Program-made: the position numbers and the translations under genes
NCBI GenBank assembly: GCA_033439795.1
Contig: JAUTDP010000011.1
Location: forward strand, 1,798,001 to 1,862,000
Source of the DNA: Sordaria brevicollis
Lineage: Eukaryota; Ascomycota; Sordariomycetes; Sordariales; Sordariaceae
Length of the DNA stretch: 64,000 nt
Direction: 5' to 3'
Shown: positions 23,191-33,479 of the stretch, one piece after another
Layout: each line of letters begins with the position of its first letter
Position numbering within the stretch: the first letter of the stretch is position 1
The notes under the pieces: model-generated
The model's input: only the letters and a program-made list of their open reading frames with translations
Database searches by the model: none
What the model was told of the DNA's origin: nothing

Positions 23191-23652
23191 AAAGGCCCGT
23201 TATATTTAGGGGAAGGAGGTCCTTACGTTAATACAAATTATAATAGAAATGTAACCGTTATAAAAGGAGGAAGAGGATAGAAAAAATAAAAGAAAATTTA
23301 ACGGTTAAGAAATTTAATAACGGTTTAAAGGGTAAACGGACAAGGGAATAGAAAACGGAAAGTAATAGTAAATAGGGGATAAGACGGCGGATTAAAAAGG
23401 CGGAACGGTCTAATATTCTAATATAACGGTAAATGAAAGGGATAAGATGAATATTAATCGCGTTAACGGTAAGTATATATTATAATCGTAGAACGCCGAA
23501 GAAACGGCGCGGATAAATCCGCGCCGGGAATTATAGCCGGGGTTTTTATCCGGGGCGTTTAACGCTTATAGTTTTATCCTACGGGGAATCGGAGATAAAC
23601 CCCATACTATATTAGCGCTATAAATTTAATTAGGGAATAAGAATCTTACTTA
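23160..23652 (+). other. 3' UTR and tail of LINE-C
   Basis: Same conserved block as in LINE-B: hairpin 23506-23525 (GGCGCGGA stem), CCGGGG run, AGCGCT palindrome, terminal GGGAATAAGAATCTTACTTA. It is AT-rich and non-coding apart from the overlap with the end of the preceding frame. Confidence 0.8.
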
Positions 23653-23759
23653 TTCGTATAGATTGATATAAAGAAACTTTTATCAATTTTAAAAAATAAA
23701 TTATTACCTTTATTAAAGTTTTAAATAATAATATAGTTCTTATTTAAAAATTGTATATT

Positions 23760-24530
23760 CTTCCTCTTCTTCCCTTTATTATTAAATTTAAACCCGGTCT
23801 CCCCGATATTAAGAAATTTTTTACCGCTATTTATACTTTCGAAACCTAATTCCCTTCTATCGGAATTGAATTCCGTATTAATAATATTGCTATAAGTAAT
23901 ATTAAAGTTTAATTTTAGTATATCTTTTCTCGTTTCGAAAGAAAGATTTAGATTTTAATTATATTTTAAATTTAATAAATTTCGGAAATTTCTCCCCTAA
24001 ATTTTAATCCCTAAACTCTTATCGATTGATTAGCGCGAATTTATAATAATCTTAATAAACCTTAATAAACCGAAAACGCTTTATTCGCTTTGTTTTGAAG
24101 AGATTTTAACGGTTTTAACTTCTTTATTACTAAATTTAAGCGGTTATTCTATAAAATTAAAATTGATTTTTAATTACAATTAATTATCCCTCCTTCGTTA
24201 AATTTTTAAGATAGATACCTGTAAAAGAATTCTCTTCCTCTACCCTCCTCCGGTTACGTATTTATATTACGTTTAAAAGTTTAAAGAAATTATTAATTCC
24301 CTCTATTAAATTTTTAAAGATAAAGATATTATAAAAATTAATGCTATTTAAGCCGCCTTATCGTCCTATACTTCTTCTTTATTTCGAAGCTCTTTTTTAC
24401 GTACTTAATTCAATTTAATCTAGGGTTTTTCGTTTAATAATAATAATAATAACGATTTTAAATACGATACCGAATTTAAATCCGATTTTAAAAGGATATT
24501 AGAGCACTACGCATATAATAACCATATTAA
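23760..24530 (+). pseudogene. Gag-like reading frame in element X
   Basis: Two adjoining frames remain unusually open for such an AT-rich stretch. One reads L-P-D-I-K-K-F, then E-F-R-I-N-N-I-A-I-S-N and Y-I-F-S-R-F-E-R-K (23918-23946). This resembles the capsid part of fungal LTR-retroelement Gag proteins (pattern I-x-K-L-x-x-D, I-G-N, Y-I-x-S-R-L-x-G). Further on come F-F-I-T-K-F and an acidic segment D-T-E-F-K-S-D-F with L-E-H-Y-A-Y (24463-24527). The switch between frames implies at least one indel. No knuckle, protease or RT follows. The recognition is by eye and moderate. An unrelated degraded protein cannot be ruled out. Confidence 0.4.
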
Positions 24531-24612
24531 ATAATAAATTAAAATTCTTCCTATCCTAATTTTTTTCTTTTCATTTCTTCTTTTATTTTTTTACTTATTT
24601 AAATTATTATAT

Positions 24613-24860
24613 ACGGCGCTAACCGTCCCAATCACTTCTAGAAGGGAGGCGGGCGGGACCGGCTAGGGTACCGAGATCTATCGGGGAGCTACTACGGTCC
24701 GGGATAGGGAGGCGTCCACTATTGCGGCTTATAGGGAGTCCGCCGCTACGGCTGGCAGGAATACTACCGTTGCCGTTGGCGGGAAGACTACCGCTGCTAT
24801 TGGCGGGGAGACTACCGCCGTAAAACGGGATATTATTATCGGTATATAATATCTCGCGGT
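24613..24860. other. GC-rich island that escaped RIP
   Basis: About 250 bp of ordinary base composition with many CpA and TpG sites, inside a region where these are almost absent. It contains three tandem 24-base units (24754-24777, 24778-24801, 24802-24825), each with G-A-C/T-T-A-C-C-G. The plus strand has a frame reading G-G-K-T-T-A-A-I-G-G-E-T-T-A-V, homologous to the tandem-unit part of the LINE 3' frame. The minus strand is also open (S-L-P-A-N repeats). Probably it diverged too far from the multicopy LINE to be a RIP target. Confidence 0.8.
24754..24825 (+). repeat. Three 24-base tandem units in element X
   Basis: Units are GGC(A/G)GG(A/G)A-type starts followed by ACTACCG and a variable tail. 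Unit length is a multiple of three, so it codes for 8-residue repeats (G-G-K-T-T-A-A-I type). Corresponding units of the same length occur in the LINE copies, for example 55470-55541 in LINE-I. Confidence 0.75.
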
Positions 24861-25605
24861 AACCCTTCTGTACGTAATCGGCTACCGATTAATTTCCGAT
24901 TCTTGATAATTAGGAGGAAGGGCCGGTAAAATTATTATATTAGAAACGGGGATAGATAATATTACGGAAGGAATTAACGGCGCTTATAAGGAGATAAAAA
25001 TTAGTACGAAATTGGTCGCTATACGGGTTACGTTTAATAACCCTAATTTATAGGGTATTATAAGAATTATAATAATTATATAAAATATCGATTATATATT
25101 TCTTAATTAAAAAGGAATATTAAATAAATTAATTAAAACGAATTGGGAAGGTTAATAGGGGTTTGTTAATAATAGAAAAAAAACGGTTTACTAAACGGCT
25201 TTAAAAAAATATAAATAATATTAACTAAATCCTTAAAATATTTTTAAGCGGCCGGGGGTTTATAATAATTAAAAATAAAATCGGCCAATATTAGAAAATA
25301 AATAAAATAAGGGGGAGTATAAATAATATTATAGAATTATTAACGTAAAGGCGGGGTAGAAGGAAAAAAAAAATTTATATATTAGTAAAAATTTAAAAAG
25401 AATTATTACGCTTAAACTTTTTAATAATTACAATAATTTTAAGAGGGATAAGGGGAATATTAAATTTAATAGGCGTACCTTTACGAAAAGAAGAAAACGA
25501 TTCTTTATTTTCTATTATTTTTATAACGAAGAGGTTTTTATAGTATTTATTATAAATAAGGGTTAATATAGCGGAAGGTTTATATTATTATTATTAGAAG
25601 AGGAA
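24860..25605 (+). pseudogene. LINE-like 3' frame in element X
   Basis: This continues the module after the tandem units. A frame reading N-I-D-Y-I near 25085 aligns with I-D-Y-I-T-R-N of the LINE copies, and its surroundings keep the I-I-x-I-I and L-N-x-L-I pattern. The end, before LINE-D, aligns with the basic C-terminal part. Divergence is greater than among LINE copies A to I, so X belongs to a sister family or is older. Function unknown. Confidence 0.5.
25591..25605. repeat. Target-site duplication of LINE-D (left copy)
   Basis: TTATTAGAAGAGGAA here and again at 32578-32592. The left boundary is fuzzy because the LINE tail (TTATTTA) resembles the target. Confidence 0.85.
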
Positions 25606-25715
25606 TAAAAAAAAACTGCTTTAGAACCGGAAACGCCGATTTCTAGTCGAGGAGCGCTCCAAAACGAAAACCGACAACGGGAATCGACTCAGGAGGGTCT
25701 TTTACGTCCCTCACG

Positions 25716-27380
25716 ATATCCCGCGACGAGTACAGCGACGACGATATATTATTATTACCAATAACGATTAATAACGGCAACCGTAAATTCGAAAATAGCG
25801 TCTACAACCCGCTCGTAGGATTCTCAATTTATAATAACCCTAACGCAGCGCGCGCTACGAAGATTTCGGAAAAAACGTAAGAGGACGACGAAACTATAAA
25901 GAAATTTATTATTAAAGCGAATAAATCTTCGAATTACGACGCCATTTCGCTCGAAGATTGTAATTAGGTTTATAAATTATTTAACGAATATACGAAAATC
26001 TTCGCGAAGAAAAGTAGGGTAATATACCCTAAGGTTAATAAAATTAATAGCAATTAAATTATTATTAAAAAGGATTTTAATAATTTAAAAAAGACGATCC
26101 TATAAAAATTATAAAAGAACGCTAAAGAAGCGCCGAAAATATAAATTAGAATTATAAAGGACGCTTTTTTTAAAATTAGGTTTATCCCTTAATATATTAT
26201 AATTATTACCCCCCTCCTAAAAATATTCTTTATTAATTATAACCGTACTTTTTTTATCCGAAATATTACAATTAATATTTAATATTTAAAGCGGACGAAT
26301 AAAAAAATTAAAATTTAAATTGAGAAAATACTTCGCGATTTAAAGGTTAATATTTTTAATATTATATAAACCGTTATAAAATTATTTACGACCGGAAATT
26401 ATAAAATTATATTCGATAATATTATATACGAATAATATTAATAATATTAAATTTAGATTAAGAAGGTTTTTAGCGAAAAAGCGTTTATATTTTTAAATAT
26501 TATTATATTAATCGTTAAAGGGTTCCTTTAAATAAATATCGCTAAATATATAAAAATAGAGGATATTATTTATAAAATATAGTAAGCGAACCTAATTACC
26601 TTTATTATTAAAATACGCCCGTAGAAGAAAAGAATTGGCGAAGATAAAGGATTCTTTATAATAAAGGTTATAATTATAAAAGTAATTAAAATTCTTTATA
26701 AAGGATTTTTCCTCTAAGAAGGCGGCGTATATATTTACGAACTATTTATTTCCTCGGCTAATATTTAATAGTATTTCATTTATTAGAATATAAAATATTT
26801 AAGGAAATTCTATTATAACGTTAACGTTTATAAATATTATAATAAGGATAAATATAATAAAGACCGCTTTAAAGAAGCGAATTACCCGTTTAATAAAAAT
26901 AAATCGCTAATCTTCTATACTCTATATAGAAAGTATAAATATTATACCTTCGAAAAGAAAATATACCTTATTTTTAAGAAAGTTATTACGAAAGTTACTA
27001 TAAAATACGTTAAAAGGCTACGTTTATTTATATACTAGAAGGACTTTAAAAAAAGTATTATATTAGAACCAACGGCGGTAAAGGACGATAAAGATATCGA
27101 TTTCCTTAATACCCCCTTTACCGTCCGTATTATTATTATTCGTAAAAAAGAATTTAAAAGTAGAAATAGAGGCCGTATTTATAAACGAATTAGCGGGCTT
27201 TTTATTAAATTAAAATTAACGGTTAAAAGCTTAATAAACGCGTTTATAAACTTTTAGGGCTCGAGTATTTAGAGTAGCGTCGGTTTAATCGCTACCGTTA
27301 GACCGGCTATTTAAAAGGAAAAGATTCCCGCTTTTATTCTACTTATAGGGTTAGAAAATATTCTTTTATAAAGTAATTAA
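25716..27380 (+). pseudogene. ORF1 of LINE-D
   Basis: It opens at 25716 with ATA for ATG and reads S-R-D-E-Y-S-D-D-D-I-L-L-L, then N-G-N-R-K-F-E-N-S-V-Y-N-P-L-V. The frame can be followed for about 130 codons with few stops. The homopolymer near codon 165 is only 6 C (26209-26214) in this copy. The second half has Tyr residues spaced like the Cys/His of zinc knuckles. The C-terminal part reads G-S-S-I-Q/stop-S-S-V-G-L-I-A-T-V near 27260. Length about 550 codons. Presumed nucleic-acid-binding ORF1p. Confidence 0.72.
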
Positions 27381-27389
27381 TAATCCAAT

Positions 27390-30300
27390 TAAAAATATTT
27401 TATTAGAATATAAGGAAATTATACGAGAGAGGGAAATTATTATTCGAATAAGAGGAGATTTATAATATTATAGCGATTTAAAAGCCGGGTAGGAATTTAA
27501 ACGAGGATATTTATCGTTTATAGAACGGTAAATATATTAGGGTAGATTATTTAAAAAAAGGGAAGGCGGTTATTTATATAAATAAGAAATAGAATTTTAA
27601 AGACCTAAATTTCTATATCGAGAGAAATTAAACCTCTATAACGTTTAAGAATTTAAAGGAATTATTAATTATTTATTCGATTTATTCCCCTATTAAAACG
27701 TATAGAATATTAAAATACGAATAAAAGTTTCCCTTCTTCGAATTTTTCGAAGAAAGACCTTCGGTAAAATATTAAATTATAATTATTAAGGATTTTAACT
27801 TTTATTATCCTAATTAGGATTTGAAAAATAAAATTAACCTAAAAACCGAAAGATTCTTTATATAAATATAATAATAGCGTATATAATTCGTTACCTTTAG
27901 AAGGGAATTGATTTATATAAATAATATAATATAAAAAGAGAGAAATAGGATAATCGATTACGTATAAATAATATTAAAAATCGAAACCGAATATTAAAAG
28001 GCGTAACGGTACGAATAAACCAATTTGGACTATTATTTTTAGGAAATTTAAATCTATATTAAAGGAAAAATTAGGAAAGTAAAAATAAAAGAAGGTTATA
28101 ATTAGAATTTAATAAATGTAGAAAAGGTGCGAAAAGCGGTATTATAATGGATTTTAATCCCGGCGAAAATCGATACGAAGGAGGAATTGGAATTTATATT
28201 CGATAAATTCGATAAAGAATTTATAAATATAATAGAGGAATTCGTTTTATATTAAAAGAAAAATCGAAAGAAAAGAGCGAAATAATAAACGCTAAAATAT
28301 AAAATAATAATAAAAAATATAAAGCGGAAATAGTAGAAATAATATAGGGAAAAGATATTTTCGAATTAAGTAAAATTCGTAAAAATATCGATAAAAAAAA
28401 GAAAGATTAACGCGAAAGTTTAATAAATAATATAGCGAAAAGGCGTTGAAAAGGCGTCGAAAAATTTAAATAAATTTTAAACCTTTAAAAAATAAGCCCG
28501 TATTTAAAATTATTTACTAATAGACCCGCCTAAATTCCTAATTTTTAAATAATATAAAGGAATAAAAGAAATCGAAAATTATAATAATAAGGCGAATATT
28601 TTTACCGAATATTTTTTCCCGAAAGTAAATATCCCTACGGATTATTTACCCGATTAAACCCTTTTATTAAATATTGACGATTTATTATTTATTAACGAAT
28701 TAATTATTAAGGAAAATATTTAAGAAGTCTTATTTCGGATAATTCCGAATAAAATATTAAACGTCGATTAATATTTAAATAAATTTTTAAAGATTTATAA
28801 GGAATTATTTTAAAAAATTATAGCCGTTTTCGCGGTTGCGAACTTTCGTTTTAAATATTTCTTATAGCGGTTTAAAAACGCGAAAATAATCGTTTTTAAA
28901 AAATTAAGAAAAACCGCCGCGTAATAAAAGTTAACCGGCGCGTAGAGGTTAATTTTATTATTAAATAACGTTAGGAAAATCTTCGAAGCGTTTATTATTA
29001 AAAAATTTATTTAAATTGTAAAAGAATTTAATTTCTTATTAAAGGGCTAAATAAGTAATTAGGTAAGCCGTTCGACCGAATTTACTATTTATATCGTTAT
29101 AGATATTATATATATAGCTTAGAAATTCGGAGCCGTTATATCGTTAATATTCCTTAATTTTAAAGGCGTATTCGATAGAATTAATTATAAATAATTATTA
29201 TATACTCTATAAGAAATATAATTCTTATAATAAATTTTCGAATAGGTAGTGAATTTTATTAACGAATAAAGAGGTTTCTTCTTCTTCGACGACGAAATAT
29301 CCGCTTCTTACGTTATAAAAGCCGGAATACCTTAGGGCTCCCCCCTTTCCTTAATTTTTTTTATCCTTTTTATTACTTTATTATATTATAAATTAATTAT
29401 AATTAAAAATACAATTACGGTCGGTTTTACCAATAATATTAATATTATTATTATAATAAAAATTACCGAAGAGAATTATAAAATATTTTAAGCGGTATAA
29501 GAAATTTATTCCAAATAGGTAAGGGAAAGAAATATAGAATTCGAAGCGAATAAAACGGAATTAATATATTTTATACGGACGAGGGTATTAAGAACGGAAA
29601 TTCTCTAATTCGGGGATATTATATTTCGACCAATAGAATTAATAAAATTTTTAAGCGTTTAATTAAATTATAAATTTAATTATCGAATTTACGCGGAAGT
29701 TATTAAAAAGAAAATAAAAATTTAAATAAATATATTAATTCGGTTAATTATAAAGATTTAGGGTTATTCCTTCGTTTATATAAGGGAGATTTATATTAAA
29801 TATATTCGAAGTACGATTATATATAGAATTTTAATTTTCTATTAATTAATAAAAATATATAGTAAATTCCGAAAGATAGTAATTAAATTAATTAAATATT
29901 AGATTAAATACTTAAAAATCGTCGCCGGGGTGTATAAAACTACGTTGGTATAGAACTTTAAAACGGAAACTTTTTGCCCGCTATTCGACTTCTATTTTAA
30001 TAAACGGGTAAGGGTTTTCAAAAAGAAATTCGCTTATATAAATTAAATTAAATTCGTCCGAAGAATAGTAACTTAAATAATTAATTATATTTAAATAAAA
30101 CGAATAAAAGGTCGATTATTTATTAATAGACCGGAAAATAATACCGCTAAAATTAAATAAACGGAGGAATAAATACCGACGGAGAACCTTATAATAATTA
30201 TAATAGGATTACCTTCGGTAATAAACGTATTTATTTAATTATTATAGCCGTCGGAATTTTTAACCTTCGATTAAAAAGTATAATTAGAGGAAATTATAAA

Positions 30301-30755
30301 GAAAGAGTAAATATTATATTATAATTATTAATTAATAATAATAATAGCCAAATTAAATCGGCGGTATAAATTTATAATTATTAATTTCGACCCGAAATTT
30401 AATAATATTACGATAAAACGGTATATAATCGGTTAAAAAAAGAAAAAGCGGAAAAGAATTTAACTTTCGGAAAATAATAAGGATTATTATTTATTAATAA
30501 AAACGAAGAATTCCCTCTTCGTTTAAGCGAGAATAGAGGTAATCGGCCTTAGGGCCTTCCTTTTTTAAAAGAGAATCCCTAATATTAATACCCTTATTTA
30601 TTCGTACGGATTAAAATAGGAAACGTTTTATTATATTATATTCGAATCTTTCTAAATAATAAATATATAATTCGTAATAACCGATTGGTTATAAATATAA
30701 AAATAATTTTAAATTTATTTAGACGATAGAATTAAGGCCGAAAAAATCTTATTAT
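27390..30755 (+). pseudogene. ORF2 of LINE-D: endonuclease and reverse transcriptase
   Basis: The endonuclease box is at 27790-27830 (K-D-F-N-F-Y-Y-P-N-stop-D-L, from V-G-D-F-N-L-H-H-P-x-W-D). RT motif A is at 29158 onward (F-K-G-V-F-D-R-I-N-Y), motif B at 29322 (G-I-P-stop-G-S-P-L-S), and the motif C remnant around 29425 reads G-F-T-N-N-I-N. The aspartate of motif A survives while the motif C pair is lost. The following region carries the conserved fungal LINE RT tail. The protein would nick the target and copy the LINE RNA in place. It is inactive. Confidence 0.8.
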
Positions 30756-30894
30756 AAATACTTCGGCTAGGACGATTAAATAAATACCGCTTAATAATCG
30801 AATTAGAAGAGGAGTAGTAAAACGAATTCATTTATTATTTTTAATTTTCTTTTCTTCCTTTTCTTTTATTTTTATTTATTAATATATTAAAACG

Positions 30895-32075
30895 AAGACG
30901 GGGGAGGATTTTTATTTAATTAAAGGTTTATTAAACTACAAAGACGACGATTTATTTAATTATTATTTCTTTTTATAATTAATTAAAACCTTTAATATTT
31001 TATTATTATCGGCGAATAAACGGTTCTATTTATCGAATTAATAAATATATTAACGTATAATATTAATTACGAATTAACGCTAAGCGAATTAATTATTATT
31101 AATAAGAACGGGACCGGTAGGACGAATAACCAGCGAATTAATTTCTATCGGGGAATTATTATAGGAAGGTATATAAATATTATTACTATTTAAGGGAATT
31201 TTACCGCTATTATTATAAAATAAATTACTATTACCGTTACGGGGTAAATTACTATTATTATTACGGGGGATATTATTTAAAGGAATATAACCGCCGATTA
31301 AATTATCTTTATTAAAAAGGAGGAATTCGCAATAGCCTTTTTAAAGGTAATTATTAACCGACTACTTTCTATAGCGAATAAATTATTTTAAAGTACCGGT
31401 AAAGCCATCGTTAATAAAGCGAAGGCGAATTATACTAGTAAATTCCTTAATAATAATATAAAGGTGGATAAAATAGTCGTAAAATTCGCTACTAATTAGG
31501 TCTTTATTAATAACCTTTTCTTAAAAAATATTATAAAGATTATAAAAGCCGCGAAGTATATCGATTATATAATATAAGACCGCTAAAATATATTAAATAA
31601 TTTAATTAAATTTATTTAAAGACGAATTAAAATAAGAAACGTTAATAATATAAAAGATAATAATTTATTTAAATAATTAAGGATATAGTAAATCGATTTA
31701 ATAATAACCTTTATATAAATATTATAATTTAGGATAGTCGGGAAGGAGAGAAAGGCTTTAATTAATTAAAGGGTATAAGCGAGATACGGGGGAATACGGA
31801 TATAATTTCGGAGAAATTAATATAAAAATAAAATATAATAAAAGGAAGATTCACCTTTTCTCCGGTATATAGAAGAATTTATTATTAATAAAGCGTTTAA
31901 TAATACGTTCGAAATTAATTTTAATATCGGTATTAATTATATTAAATATAAAAATTAACGAAAGAAAGCGAAAGGGAAACGAATTTTCGCCCTTATTCTC
32001 ATTAAAAGTTTTTATTATTTTATAGAACGTTTTAACGCATTTTTAATAAAGAATAATTATTTCGAATCGATTATT
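30895..32075 (+). pseudogene. Unassigned 3' frame (ORF3-like) of LINE-D
   Basis: It lies downstream of the pyrimidine tract at 30845-30885 and has the same content as in LINE-B and C. A segment reads K-I-I-K-A-A-K-Y-I-D-Y-I (near 31530), with tandem 24-base units near 31190-31260 and a basic end. It may be the C-terminal part of ORF2 or a separate cistron. Unknown function. Confidence 0.5.
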
Positions 32076-32577
32076 ATTATTAAAGGAAGGAAAAACTTAA
32101 AAAGACCCGGAGAATAGGGGGTTTTTATATTTAAGGGAAAAAAATCCTTATATTAATATAAATTATAATAGAAATATAATTATAATAGGGGGAGGAAGAA
32201 GATAAAAGGAATAAAGGAAAATTTAACGGTTAAGAGGTTTAATGACGGTTAGAAGGGTAAACGGGCGGAGGAATAGAAGGTAAAAGGCGGTAATAAATAA
32301 GGGACGGGATAGTAAATTAAGAAAATAGAGCGGTTTAATATTTTAATATAATAATAAATAGAAGGGATAAAATGGATATTAATTGCGTTGGCGGTAGGTA
32401 TATATTATAATCGTAGAATGCCGAAGAAGCGGCGCGGATAGGTCCGCGCCGAGAAATATAGCCGGGGTTTTTATCCGGGGCGTTTAACGTTTATAGTTTT
32501 ATCCTACGGGGAATCGGAAATAGACCCTATGCTATATTAGCGCTATAGATTTAGCTAGGGAATAAGAATCTTATTTA
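32075..32577 (+). other. 3' UTR and tail of LINE-D
   Basis: Hairpin 32431-32450, CCGGGGTTTTTATCCGGGG block, AGCGCT palindrome, and terminal AAGAATCTTATTTA tail. The conserved block has almost no CpA/TpG and so is nearly identical in all copies. Confidence 0.8.
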
Positions 32578-32592
32578 TTATTAGAAGAGGAA

Positions 32593-33050
32593 AGGGTTTA
32601 TAGGATTATAGGAGGAGGGGGTTTTTATATTTAAGAAGGAAAGCCTTTATACTAATAAAATTTAAAGTAGAATTATAATTATAATAAGGCGGAGGAATTT
32701 AATAAAGGGGAATAAATATAATAGGGGTTTAATAATAAACGGGGATAAACGTCGGGAGGGATAAAGGAAATAAAGGGAAGCGGGGAGGTTATTAAATAGG
32801 AAGGAAAAAAAAGACGGAGCGATCTACTATTTTAATATAAGAGGGAATAAAAGTAATAAGACGGATATTAATCGTAATAGTGGTAAATATATATTATTAT
32901 CGTAGAACGCTAAAGAAATAGCGCGGATATATCCGTACCGGGAAATATAGCTGGGGTTTTTATCCGGGGCGTTTAACGCCTACGGTTTTATCCTATAGGG
33001 AACGAAAATAAACCTTATACCAAATTAGCGCTATAAATAAATATAAATAA
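32593..33050 (+). mobile_element. Element X, right part (diverged LINE-type 3' UTR)
   Basis: It resumes after LINE-D and aligns with the LINE 3' UTR: GGGGGTTTTTATATTTAAG, the altered hairpin AGCGCGGATATATCCGTACC, CTGGGGTTTTTATCCGGGGCG, ATTAGCGCT. The tail is different, TAAATATAAATAAAT, not the CTTA type. Many positions differ from copies A to I by changes other than C-to-T or G-to-A, which marks X as a separate family. It ends tail-to-tail against LINE-E. Confidence 0.7.
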
Positions 33051-33362
33051 ATAAGAATCTTATTCCCTAACTAAATCTATAGCGCTAATATAATATAAAG
33101 TCTATTTCCGATTCCCCGTAGGATAAAATTATAAGCGTTAAACGCCCTAAATAAAAACCCCGGCTATAATTCCTAACGCGGACCTATCCGCGCCGCTTTT
33201 TCGGCGTTTTACAATTATAATATATATTTATTATTAATACGATTAATATCCGTTTTATCCCTTCTATTTATTATTATATTAAAATATTAAACCGTTCCGC
33301 CTTTTTAATTTATTATCCCGTCTTCTATTTATTACCGTTTTCCGCTTTCTATTCCCCCGCCC
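33051..33362 (-). mobile_element. LINE-E, 3' end (left segment)
   Basis: This is the 3' UTR of a minus-strand LINE, running from the tail at about 33051 to the point where LINE-F inserted. It contains the hairpin (33176-33195) and the CCCCGG block. It continues at 62001. The 12 bases ATTCCCCCGCCC at 33351-33362 are duplicated at 62001-62012. Confidence 0.88.
33351..33362. repeat. Target-site duplication of LINE-F (left copy)
   Basis: ATTCCCCCGCCC, repeated at 62001-62012. It may extend a few bases further, into a T-rich stretch that blurs the border. Confidence 0.82.
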
Positions 33363-33479
33363 AATTTTTTTTAAAAAAACTACTTTAAAACCGGAAACGC
33401 CGATTTCTAATCGAGGAGCGCTCCAAAACGAAAACCGACAACGGGAATCGACTTAGGAAGGTCTTTTACGTCCTTTACA

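Larger units (their letters stand above)
20370..23652 (+). mobile_element. LINE-C, 3' half
   Basis: This plus-strand LINE segment is collinear with LINE-D from about 29284 to its end. It starts within the reverse transcriptase just before motif B (G-I-L-stop-N-S-P-like near 20407) and includes the motif C remnant near 20507. It runs through the RT C-terminal region, the unassigned 3' frame and the 3' UTR (hairpin 23506-23525), ending with a CTTACTTATT tail. The missing 5' half should lie beyond the left edge, on the far side of LINE-A. A 5'-truncated insertion is the alternative, since no target duplication can be checked inside the window. Confidence 0.85.
23653..25605 (+). mobile_element. 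Element X, left part: old composite element (gag-like frame plus LINE-like 3' module)
   Basis: This lies between the end of LINE-C and the start of LINE-D and continues after LINE-D at 32593-33050. The first 900 bp do not match the LINE family and carry a gag-like frame. From about 24550 the sequence is a diverged relative of the LINE 3' third: pyrimidine tract, 24-base tandem units, I-D-Y-I helix, C-terminus, and in the right part the 3' UTR. Either X is one composite element, or a 5'-truncated sister LINE landed in an older LTR-element gag. RIP is weaker than elsewhere, most clearly at 24613-24860. Confidence 0.6.
25606..32577 (+). mobile_element. LINE-D, full-length Tad-like LINE inserted in element X
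   Basis: Uninterrupted copy of about 6,972 bp with a 15-bp target duplication. It is a convenient reference for the family: 5' A-run then CTGCTTTAGAACCGG, ORF1 25716-27380, ORF2 27390-30755, pyrimidine tract 30845-30885, ORF3-like frame 30895-32075, 3' UTR to 32577. The first 150 bp are only lightly RIPed. The rest is saturated with TpA. It inserted near the 3' end of the X reading frame. Confidence 0.95.

Noticed and set aside
24613..24860. GC-rich island as a host gene or effector
   Set aside because: It has homology with the LINE 3' module (tandem units, GGGACCGG context) and no start or stop structure of a gene. It is better explained as part of element X.
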